Assembly (NCBI RefSeq): GCF_000247815.1
Contig: NC_021673.1
Coordinates: 44,038,706 to 44,102,705, forward strand
DNA length: 64,000 nucleotides
Reading direction: 5' to 3'
Origin: Ficedula albicollis
Lineage: Eukaryota > Chordata > Aves > Passeriformes > Muscicapidae
A program made the translations under genes and the position numbers. The notes under the pieces were generated by a model. It searched no databases. It was not told the origin of the DNA and saw nothing but the letters and a program-made list of their open reading frames with translations. The first letter of the stretch is position 1, and each line of letters starts with the position of its first letter. This document shows, piece by piece, positions 53,701 through 64,000 of the stretch.

Positions 53701-56700
53701 CTGGTTCACTTCTTCCAGAAAACAAAGGCATAAAGAAATCCTAGGGGAAATAAAATAGGTGAGGGTGTTGATCCCTTCATGGACAACACCTCATAGACAT
53801 TTATACCACAGACCTTTAAAAATAAAGTATTTCTTATTGTTATCAGTACTGGTTCATTCACAACATGCTTTTCACACATCCAGAGTGTCCTTGACACTTG
53901 CACTTGCTTGAGCGAGGTGCTGAAAAAGCTGTCCCTGCAAAAGCCTGGTCTGTGCAGGGCTTCCAGTGGTGCTGGCACCCTCACAGCGTTTCCACTGAGC
54001 CTTTAACACCATTACATGTCCTGCTGCAGCAGTGCAGCAGAGTGTTGTTCCAGGGACTCAAGATGAATGACTGTTGGCCAACAGATCAGTTCTAGGCTGG
54101 AGTCCAGGAGCCAACATGTTGGTATCTTGCAAATGTTTTTCCCCCACCTTATTCCCTGCTCCTGAGGATACTCAGCTTTCCAGACAGCAGTCTGTGTTTA
54201 TCTTATCTGTTATGAGGAGCACAGCTGTGGCTGTCCTCTTTGCTTTGGGTTCCCTTTTTTTTTTTTTTAACTCAATGGTAAATAGACTTGAGGAAAGAGC
54301 AAGAACACTTTGAGGAATAATCCATGTCAGAAAGGGAAAGTGAGTTAGAAATGCAAGTTTCTCAATTAAATTAAAATGTTAGTTAAAAATCTATAAACAA
54401 TAAAGATCCTGCTGCTCCCACAAATCCTCCTTTTGAAGTCAATGGTTGAGCATCCTATTGCTTTGGCAGTAAGAAATTAAATACATAAATAGTGATGAAG
54501 ATCTGGGCTATGAAAAATCTACTTGCTTAATTAGCAGCTTTCCCTGGTGGCATTGCCAGCTCCAAAATATGAACTTAAATTTTAAAAAGGCATTGAACAA
54601 CCCCTGCATTAGTCCTCCTTCTAGTCCCTGCATTTTAGGAATAGGAAGATCATGTGTTAAATGTGAGGGAGAATGTACTGGTGCACTGTCATGTTCCTGG
54701 TCTTTAGGCAGGCACTTTTGAAGTCTGTATTGCTGTTGGCATCCAGGCCAGCAGTATCACACCACATTGCTGGGTGCTGTGCAGGAGCAGCACAGTGTCC
54801 CTCCACTGGTCTGATACTGCCATTCACTTATTAGCAATTGGCATGTTATATTTGTGAACAGTGCCCTGAAATGTGATGGAAATATTTGATGATTCAGCTA
54901 GCTGAGGGTGATATGAGGATGTATTAACTGTAGACCCCTTCACCTGAAGTTTTTAATCTCTCTTCCCTTTATTCTGACCTTCAAAGCCTGGTACAAAGCC
55001 CTCATCCTGCCACATGCTGGTAAAACCAGCACCAGCTGTGTTGAAAGAAGTTGATTTTCCTTGAAGCTTTCTGAAGCTCGGGCTGCACACACATTTAACA
55101 TCCTGAGTCCTTTTGGAAACAGTTTGTTTCAGACAGGCACAGTGGTAGGAATGAAGAGTTGTGAGCTTTGTTTAGGGCTTGTCATCTGAGGCTCAGCAAG
55201 CAGCCAGCCAATATGGCCAGACATGAGGCTTAGTGAGCCCAGACTGGTGGGAAAAAACTGGGAGCAGAGCTCTGGATAGCTTCTGCCTTTGCGTCTTTTT
55301 TGGACACAGAAGTTTGTACACCACAGTTCTTTCCTTTTTCACCAGGAAGTATCTGTCAACGCTCTTGTTTATTGCTGGATCTGTGTATCCATGAGCAGAC
55401 CGTGTAGCCAGAAAAGCCAGGTGGGGGAAGACATTATGAATTGGCTTATTAAGAGCTGAAAGGTGACTTTGCAAAGACCTGAATGTCATAAGGTACCATA
55501 ATCTCTTCAGGCAAACAAACAGGATCCTTTATGATATTGAGAGGGCACAGAGCTGCAGACTGTCCCTGATTTTCAGATGAATTGCTCCACTAATATAAAA
55601 GATATTCTCATAATAGTCGCAAATTAGCTGATTGCTTGAAGTGCCAGAATCCTTAATGCTCTGCTATTTTAACATATGGAAATTGATTCAACACTTATCA
55701 TCTATTTAGAGATGTAAATTTATTGAAAAAGATGCCACTTCTTCTTAGGCTTTAGGCAAGCTCTGATACTTAGCTTTCTGGGCACAAACAGTTTTTTAGG
55801 AGGACTTGTGATTTTAACTGCAGCGATTTACTTCCCTTCTAAAGGAGGGGAGAAGCAGAGAAAAATTGACTGCATTGTCTACAAGGGGAAAAAAAGATAC
55901 TGGTACAAGCACTGGTGTGAACTGATACAGATAGGGCAGTATCTGGCACATCATACCCTGAGGGTCTTTTCCCAAGCACAGCACTGACCCAGACCTTGCC
56001 CTGACTTCTGCTGCAATTGCTCTGTAAGCCCTCACTGATGTTGGAAGGATCCCTTATTTCTGACACAGTCACTTGCTTTAGGGGAAGAGTAGTGAAAAAC
56101 CGAGCACAGGCAGTGACAGCAATGACACTGGCCAGATAAACATCCCGTGGAAAAGAAAGCTGCCGTCCTTTCCGAAGGTCAGCCTAAGCTTCCAAAACCA
56201 AATAGCCTCAGCCTCTTGGGATGCCTTCCTGCACGGGCAGGCCCTGTGCTGATGTCGTGGGCATGAGGCTGCTGATAGGATTAGATGGGAAAGTCTGGAG
56301 CCTGGTCCTAGCTGTGCTGCTGAAAGCCTTCCTTTTGATTTGGCATAGTCACTTAGCATTTTATAAGACAGAGATTTGTGTGTATTAATTAGGAATACTG
56401 TTCATGCCTTAGAGCTTGTGAAAATATGAGTTTCTCATGTGGAAAAAGATTTTTTTTTAAAAATGGTTGTCTTAGGTATTTGACTCTGTGTTATTATTAT
56501 TCAGTATGATTCATATATTAATGCAATACCAAGAATGTCTCCACAAGGCCTAATATTATGCTTCTGGGATTAAGCAGTATTTCTTAATGTGTTTCTTATC
56601 CCAGTATTTTTGCAGAGAAGCTGGAATGGGGCCAGTTCAAGCAATGTGCCTACACATTAGTAGTTAGCCCAGGTCAGGAGAGCACTTACAAAGTGAATGC

Positions 56701-59700
56701 CCCAATCATCCCTACTTACCCTGCTGTGGTTTGCATCATGAAGAGGGCACCAGGGGTGGCTTCCTCTCAGATGAAAGGCAGGCAGTGTGCACATTGCAAT
56801 CTCAGCACTCTCCTGCACTATGAATCTGCTCCCAGGCTGTACTACTTGCTAGCACAGACACAGCTGCACTATATTTATTGCACCTTAAAATCTCTTGGCT
56901 TTTGGGAGGTGAGTTCGCTGGCTGGATTAATTAACCACCAAGTCTGGTATTTTGACTGGCTAATGGTTAATCAGGGGCTTTATTTTCTAGTTTACACCAT
57001 CTTGTTTGTGGTGTTGAGTCCAGTCTCAGTAGTATGGAATAAAAATCTGTCTCTGTTTCTGAGATAAAGCATCTTAGTGTCTTGCATAAACTTGAAAAAT
57101 TAATTTGGAGTAAGACATGGTTATAGCAGAGCTGGCTTTGGAAGTCACTTCTTGGGGTCTGTCTCGATCAGAATCTTTACTCCCAGTGGGAACTTGAGAT
57201 GTCCCTTTTCTTAAGACTCACTATCTCTACTTTGAAAAGAGTGGGAAACTACCACTGCCTGCAGCTGCTGAGTGACCCCCATCCCTACCCTTCCCTTCTG
57301 CCATCACCCTCCAGCACCCAGACCCAAATAACTCTCTCTCTTCCCTAATTACAATCACTGCATACCTAAATATAACACTTCTTACATCGTGAAGGAAAGG
57401 GTGACAGCTACCAGTAACTCTCAGGGCATTCAAAGCATCTCCATCATATAGGTGACCTCTCACCTTGATTGTGCTATGGGGCTATGCTGTGACTGAACTG
57501 ACAGAACACTGGCTGCCATCACTCTCTCTCACCTTTGTGTCCTCTCCATCTCAGTCCCATCAATGGCCCTGCTGTCATCTCCTCTGTGCAAATCACTCCC
57601 AAGCATCTCCTCTCATTCAGCTTCCCAATGCACACGTGGCACAGCCTGTGGCTCCAGTGTAATTGACCATTTTCCCATACACTTAGACAATTTTTGGGCA
57701 TCTTTGTTATGTGTGATGAGCGTGCAGGGCTCATATCACAGGCTCTGTGTTCCTGGCAAACTATCAAAATCTTGATAATTATTTGAAGCACAGGAGTAAA
57801 ACCCATGATGCTCACTGAAGTATTTGGTAGCTGTTTTCCTGAGCAGGTGCTTGTTCAGTTTTGTTAGTGTGTGTTAATGTCTGGCAGTAGGAAAATGTTA
57901 AGGAGGTGTCAGAGCTATGGAGGAAAAAGCCAATTCCCAAGTTACAAAGGGGAAATGGCAGAATTTATGGGCTGACTGAAGTGGCAAAGAAACAGACAAT
58001 TATATCTTACTGGCAGCACACAGGGCATGCTTTCCTTCAGAGCTGACCCTGTACATGTGTGCCTCAAAGATTTTCACACAACATCCTACCACAAAGCTAG
58101 CTGGTCTGGGAAGAAACACAGGTCAAAATTCTCATTCAACATGAGAAAAAAAAACCTTCAACGTGATATTTAGTGCATTTTTACACTCTGCCCTTCACAA
58201 AACCCTATTTTTACAAAAGTTTCTGAAAATTAAAATTGCAACCAGAGGTACCAGAACCTACACGTTCTGTGGGATTTCAAGTCAGATTCACGTAATTCCT
58301 TCTGAGATCAGTTGTCTCATTTAGTTGTCAGTGCCATTTTAAAAGTATGCAGTCGAACTAAATCCAGCAGCACACAGAAGAACAAAACATGTCAACCTCA
58401 TTCCAGTCCTGCTTCCACCAGCATCTGCCTAAGAAGTTAAGGAAGGGTGGATACCCCCACTACATAGGGCACACAGGTGAGTCATCCCCTCAAAACTCTT
58501 GCACAAATCCCTTCAGCAAGTATTTTCAACCAAACTTTTCTCCAACTCCCAGTCCTCCCAGCCACAGGGCAATGGTTGCAAAGAAATTTGTGTTCAGTTT
58601 ACAACAATGCTGTGACATCAAGTCATGCTAGCTCAGGCCATGGCTCCATGACAGCATCCTCAACATATGCAGCATCAGCTTGAGGTCTTTCACTCTCTGT
58701 CATCTTGCCCTTTCTTTCTCTTGTCCAAAGGAATAGTTTAGTCCCAATAAAGGCAAAGAAAAGGAGGGGGAGGAAGATGGGTCCATTCACAAGGTCTTTG
58801 TCATTTACAGTAAATTTAGAGCAAGTGTGAATACAGCCAGTGCATTTGTAAAGTTTCAACACCGACCCCCTTTCCTATAAACTCCTGCAGGACTTTTTGG
58901 CAGCAAAAAGCATAACTGTGCTAGAAGTAATGGAATTACAAAAGAAAGAAAGGAAGGGAGTGTGAGCAGTGGGAATAGGAATCAATAGCTAAAAAGAGAC
59001 TTTTCCATTTATAGATACACCCCTCTCACATAAATCAGAGGCAGCTATTGCCTAACTTTGTTAGTTTTTTTAATCATCTTATCTTCTGAGGACAGGGTTT
59101 GGGTGCATGATCAACAACTTTTAGTTCACGTCTGTCCCAAATGTGGCAGTTTGAAAGGTAAGTGTGCTTTTGACAGCACACATATTCGTGTGAGTATAAC
59201 AAACTGTGAATAACCAGACAGACCCAAGATATGGTCATTCATCATCAGCAGCTGAATCCACAGTTATCATCAGAAGCCTTCATCCCATCAAGATGACCAT
59301 TCCTGGCCAGCTGTGTTTTCCACAGGATCTCTCTGACTCAGCAGTTAGCACATTGAATAATGAAGCATAGGCAATTACTGAAAATAAGTGTTCTCCAACA
59401 TATGCATTTCCAGGCTATTTTTCTCTTAGTTTTCAAATAAAATTTAAAAAAAAAAGTAGATGCGTACAGATTGTTGAACTTTTTGGGGTTTTTTTGACAA
59501 TCAAGTAAATGGATTTGAAGGAGAAAAAAATACTGTAAGGCTTGGCACATCAAACTCTTTCATACATGTCTATAAACAGGCTTATATCTAGTCTATAATA
59601 CAGGAAACTGTGCAAATCAACTAAGGCTAAGCATCTTCAAAATAGATGTACTGCCCACAGTCAAATACAGAGCTATTCCAAGACGTGTTGAAGAAAAACC

Positions 59701-60971
59701 TTTTTCCATCATCTGCCTTCTCCACAAAATCAGTTCAGCCAAGACTTGAGAGAGGAGGGGGATGCTTTGGTGGAACAAGAAGGGGCAGTGCCACCCACTC
59801 TTACACAAGTGACTCTCACCACGGGGCTGGGACACCTTTTGCCTGGAGGTGGCTGTTCCTGTGGTTTAGCTGGAATGACTCAAGCCATGCCTGCTGGCAG
59901 GGCTGGTCATTCCTTGGGGCTGGAACAAGGGTGGAAGGTTTTCTGCACACAACTAAAATCTGAAACATGAGCTTAGGCATTGCTGCAATTGTATTTTAAG
60001 ACATTCCACCTGGACAAGCAGATGACTGAATTTGTCCCTTTGGAAACAAAGCGTTTTTATGGAAAAAAAAAAATTTAAAATTGTAACAATATTTGAAATT
60101 GTGACAATCTGCTTAAATCATTATTGTTTTTTACTCCTGCACCAATTCTAGTTATGGGAAATCATAAGCAGGCCATATTTGCTGGCGAAGTTTAAGGAAA
60201 GCCAAACCACTGAAATGGATGAAGTCAGAGAACAGGAGAAACCATCAGGAACCAAAGCTGCCTTGAACTGCTCACCCTGCCGTGGCCAGCAGGCACCTCT
60301 CCATGAATGCAAAGAAATCCTTAGTTTCAGTTCATTCTCGTAATTGTACTCCACATACACTGTTAATCCACATTTTAACTAACTGGCATATAAAAGACAT
60401 TCCTGCTTGATGTGGAAAAATTACTGTGTGGTGATAAGATGTGCTAGTGCTAAAATCCTGAAAGATTAGAACCTACCATGAACAATCAGGAGTACGCGTA
60501 ATCAAAACATTTCAGTCAACTTATTTGTCCAGCATGTTAAATATATTGCTAATTAATTGAGAAAATTCGAAATAATAGCTTGGATTCCATTTTCTATCCA
60601 AATGAAACTTACTGCAAATTATGAACCAATAAACAGGCATCTAATGGAAACAGATAGTGTCTCTAAATACACAAAACATAAAATTTCAAGGGCCTCAATC
60701 AAAATGTCAGGTTGGCAATGGCTTTAAAACACACGTGTATTTAGAAAAAAATCAACATATTGCTGCTGGTGGTGGCAGCCACCTCTTCTGATCTTAGAAG
60801 CTGCCTACTGCATGGTTCACCTTCACAAAATACATTCCTGGTACCTGAGAACTGTGGGAAAGGTGGAGGTGCCAGGAGCCACTTGGGACAATGGCAGGGA
60901 GGGAGGGGCTGGTCACACACATTCATAGGGACTGGCTGGCTCACACCCTCGAGCAGGCTGTGGTTACTTAC

Positions 60972-61031
60972 CTGCGTGTGGAAAAGGGCACATAAACAGC
61001 TCATCAACAGGCCACCTTTGATAGGATGCAT
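60972..61031 (-). other. unassigned 60-nt exon-like segment
   Basis: On the minus strand a pyrimidine-rich acceptor (TTTGCCTTTGCATCCCCCTCAG) is followed by exactly 60 open bases starting with ATG and a strong donor (CAG then GTAAGT). The reading starting at the first base gives 20 residues, starting MHPIKGGLLMSCL. I do not recognise the peptide. It lies 3' of the EAF stop codon, so it would have to belong to another transcript or be chance. Confidence 0.2.
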
Positions 61032-61300
61032 CTGAGGGGGATGCAAAGGCAAAGCACGGCCAAAAGGAGTTTAAAAGTGATGCAGTTGTGTGAAAACACG
61101 TTAATCTGGTTATCAACAGAGATGGGGAAAAAAATCTGTCACGGAGGGATGAGCAGGAAAACATGGCCTAGAGTACAAAAACAAGGCAGAAATCGATTAT
61201 CTGAATGAAGCTTTCCCAACTGCTGATCTAATCAGTGATTAAAGCATCGATTCAAATCAATGTAGCCAGGTGCTATCCTACCCTCTAAAGCTTCGTATCT

Positions 61301-63302
61301 TTTATTTACACATAACCAATAAAATTCCTATAACATGTCCTGGATTTTAGAGTACATGAGAAGACAGTGGATGGTAAGCAATGAAAATGCTGCACTCTGC
61401 TGCTTTTCCTTTTGGGTGCAAATAGTATCAACAGAACTCAGGCATTCGCTCCATTAATGGGGAAATGGCATCAGAAAAATGTCTCCCTGCTTATTCAGAT
61501 CTTTAGCTGGGGGAGACTCAGGAGCAGCATTAACGTTTGCTAGACTGCAAACCATATCATGCAGATCTCCTGTACCAAGGTGTGAAATCCCAAATTGGTA
61601 CAAACTGGTTAAAACAGACCACTTTTACTGTTAGAGAATGAACAGGGAAAAAGAAAGAGAAAAGGAAAAGAAAAAAAAAAAAGGAGAGCAATTGTGGCTT
61701 TTCATCAAGTATATTTCATAATTGTCCATTAAAATACATACCTACATCACAAAACACTTTAAAAAAACCAAGTATATTTGAATGTATGTACAATAATGCA
61801 AAAATATGCCTAAATATGTATCTAATGCAAAAAAATAAACCATTTAATAAAATCTCCCTTCAAATGTCCCCTTGATCTTCAACATGTTAAAAAAAGGACA
61901 GAGCTCAGTAAACAAATAGGAGTTAAAACACAAACTAACAGATGAGAGCAGTGCAAAGCAGACACCTGAGAATGGAGAGGCATCTGATTGAGCTTCCCAT
62001 TCCCCAGGATTACACCACAACTACGCTGCAACTTGTCCTGTCAGCAAAATTTCAATTTTAAGAAGTCACCCTGGTGTTCAAGCTCAAAGAGGCTGCCTAT
62101 AGCACTCATTTTCCATGTGAGCAAAAAAGTTAATGATAATCCAGCTAAGCACCCTTTAAACCCCCTTTAAACAGGGGTGAGTTTTATGCTAGGCAAGTAC
62201 TTCATGTTCTGTGTTCTCCTGCCAAGCACAAAGAGGTCTCATCCAATGAACAATATGGACTAAAGTCTACCTTGACAACTGTGGTGGGAGAGAGACTTCT
62301 GTTTCATGGCTACTTGTTTAGTCACCTTTTCTCTTTGTATTCTCTAGGAAACTGCAAAGAGGGCTCTAGTCTTAGAATTTCACTAAGTCAAATATTTTGC
62401 ATTTGTGGCATTGTAATGTCACTAGCAGTTGGGCTTGTAAACATTTCTGAAGACTAGGTCTTAATGTCTGAATTAAATGAGACCCTTCAGTTTCTAAAGA
62501 GAATGCTGATCTGACTCTTACTTGGATGAGTTTAGGTGATTGATGTGTATCCTTTATCTTGCTAGAGTCACTGCCCTCAGAGCACAGCAGGCTGTACGTG
62601 ATACACAGCTCTTGTTTGCAGAAGCAACCTGAGGAGGTTTCAGTATTGCTCCCTACAGGGAAGGTGGCAGGAATTGAAGCGCTATTTAAAAAACCTGCTT
62701 ATAAGGCACTAATGCAGCAAGGTTTGTGATGAACATGGTTTAATCATTCCTATTTTCCAACTGTTTAAAAGTCAGTCTATTAAATCAACAATAATTAGCA
62801 ATAAAAAGGCATTAGAAAAGTCCCAAAGCAAAGAAATCAATTTAGTATTGAAACTTAATTTATGGCAGTCCCACTTCAGTGCACACACTAGCTCCTGCAT
62901 GTTTTTTTAAACTCATGGTAGGCACATGCTCACCCTATATCCAAAAGTCCCCTATCAAATTCATGATGCATGGAACAGCTTCTACAAACAAGGAATTTTT
63001 AGATGACTTCATATAGTTACATGTTAAACTTACAGATGGTGGACAGGAACATACATTGGCTCACCCACTGTACATATCCATTCAAAGCTTTAACAGAATA
63101 AGAATATATACAATATATACACATAATTCACACAGTAAAACAGTCCTTAACATCTGCTATTTTGTAGGGCTATGCATTTCTTCTATTAAAATTCCACACA
63201 TAGAACTATCTCTGTGCCAGCTCCTCTTCATAAGCAATAGGATCACTTCAAGGTAAATTAGTTCTTCATGTATATGTAACAGAAACAGCAAAAGCTCAGC
63301 CT
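61301..63302 (-). other. probable 3' UTR of the EAF gene
   Basis: Sequence following the EAF stop codon on the minus strand. A polyadenylation signal AATAAA is the complement of 61301-61306. Two tandem Pumilio elements TGTATATA lie at the complements of 63105-63112 and 63114-63121, typical of regulated 3' UTRs. The end point is inferred; a weaker ATTAAA near 62739 could end the transcript earlier. Confidence 0.35.
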
Positions 63303-63349
63303 CTAGTCATCACTGTCACTCCCAGACTCACTCAACTGCAAGTCATTTC
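63303..63349 (-). CDS. ELL-associated factor, last coding exon
   Basis: After the acceptor TTTTGTTTTCTATAG the minus strand reads two bases that complete an arginine codon, then NDLQLSESGSDSDD and TAG. This is the exact C-terminal end shared by EAF1 and EAF2 of vertebrates as I remember them, preceded there by an arginine, which agrees with the phase. EAF proteins bind ELL and stimulate transcription elongation by RNA polymerase II in the nucleus; the acidic serine-rich tail belongs to their activation region. Earlier exons lie beyond 64000. The two paralogues cannot be separated from 14 residues; EAF1 is slightly favoured because I recall it on the same bird chromosome as MTURN. Confidence 0.85.
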
Positions 63350-64000
63350 CTATAGAAAACAAAAACCAACAAAACACAACAAGTGAGTAGGTGTTAATTC
63401 ACATTTCATGCCAATCAAATCAAAGAACAGTCACATTTATGCTGGAAGATTTAAATAAGAATAACACATTAAATGAATGCAAACATCATCTGTGATTTAA
63501 TGAAACTGCCCAAGAATATTAAGAGCTGCATGGGGTTAATACACTGCTGGATCCAGGCCAAACCAAGCATCCTTGTCTCCAGAGCCACCAAAGGTGCTCC
63601 CTGATGGGACAACAGCCCTCTCCATGCTAGCAGCTGCAGAAAGCATTCCACAGCCTCCACCCACCCAAGCTCCCATATATGTCTTTAGGACAAGGCATTG
63701 GGGAACTCCTTGGCTTTCTTTACCCTTTAAAAACAATTTTTTTTTGTTTAAGGCCGTTTGGTTAGCCAAGGCAAGGCCTCCACATGTTAATAAACCAAAA
63801 GGACTGTTAAAGCCATCACAACTCAAGGCAGAACTAAGCTGACACATGCTGTGATGGTGAAGGCTCCCCTCCAAAGTGCAGAGATCAGATTAAAGGCCAG
63901 GATATGGATCAAACCTACTGGCTCTGATCCTGTTTTGCAGAGCACTTGTGATTTGGTGAGGTGGAGGGGATAAAAAGGGGCAAGAATCATGCTTGTGTTC
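63350..64000 (-). other. last intron of the EAF gene, partial
   Basis: Intronic sequence upstream of the last EAF exon, running off the window. Frames here (for example 63536-63874) are not recognisable as EAF coding sequence. Confidence 0.7.

Larger units (their letters stand above)
50201..61300. other. spacer between MTURN promoter and EAF 3' end
   Basis: Apart from the CR1 scrap at 50.7 kb and one exon-like segment at 60972-61031 (listed separately) I recognise no gene. Frames such as 50239-50649 and 56693-57067 have no recognisable domain. Stretches around 55540-55730 and 60330-60740 are AT-rich and non-repetitive with enhancer-like texture. Confidence 0.4.

Noticed and set aside
50201..61300. 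COLQ exons near an EAF1 gene
   Set aside because: No Gly-X-Y collagen coding segment is seen on either strand.

Overview
The window is vertebrate nuclear DNA, almost certainly from a bird and plausibly a songbird. The clearest taxonomic evidence is a set of CR1 retrotransposon copies, several ending in the avian CR1 tail (variants of ATTCTATGATT). Other evidence is a compact solo retroviral LTR, a worn MIR, and intron-split genes with GT-AG boundaries. There is no bacterial-style gene packing, and most open frames are chance.

Two genes can be supported, both on the minus strand. The first is MTURN (maturin): exon 2 (42801-42923) and terminal coding exon 3 (35355-35465) have clean splice sites and give 77 of the usual 131 residues. 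Its CpG-island promoter lies at about 47.85-50.2 kb, but exon 1 is not readable. It should lie where the sequence becomes an implausible run of 1677 C (48175-49851). The probable 3' UTR runs left to about 30.6 kb and carries a second homopolymer block (372 C plus 36 T) and a 1.4-kb CR1 insertion in the opposite orientation. Intron 2 contains 1114 bp of perfect GATGG repeat. The second gene is an ELL-associated factor (EAF1 or EAF2). Only its last coding exon (63303-63349) and 3' UTR are inside the window; the rest lies beyond the right edge.

Layout: 1-30.6 kb is intergenic, with a 277-bp solo LTR with perfect target duplications, an old minus-strand CR1, two CR1 tail fragments, one unidentified ancient repeat, a decayed tRNA-like segment and two stretches that look like conserved regulatory DNA. 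30.6-50.2 kb is MTURN. 50.2-61.3 kb is the spacer between the MTURN promoter and the EAF 3' end; it holds a CR1 scrap and one unassigned 60-nt exon-like segment. 61.3-64 kb is the EAF 3' end.

The genes do not form a pathway; they are only neighbours. I found no previously undescribed biological system. The most consequential observations are the poly-C blocks, which look like assembly artefacts and hide the first coding exon of MTURN, and the very long homogeneous G-quadruplex-type repeat in its second intron.
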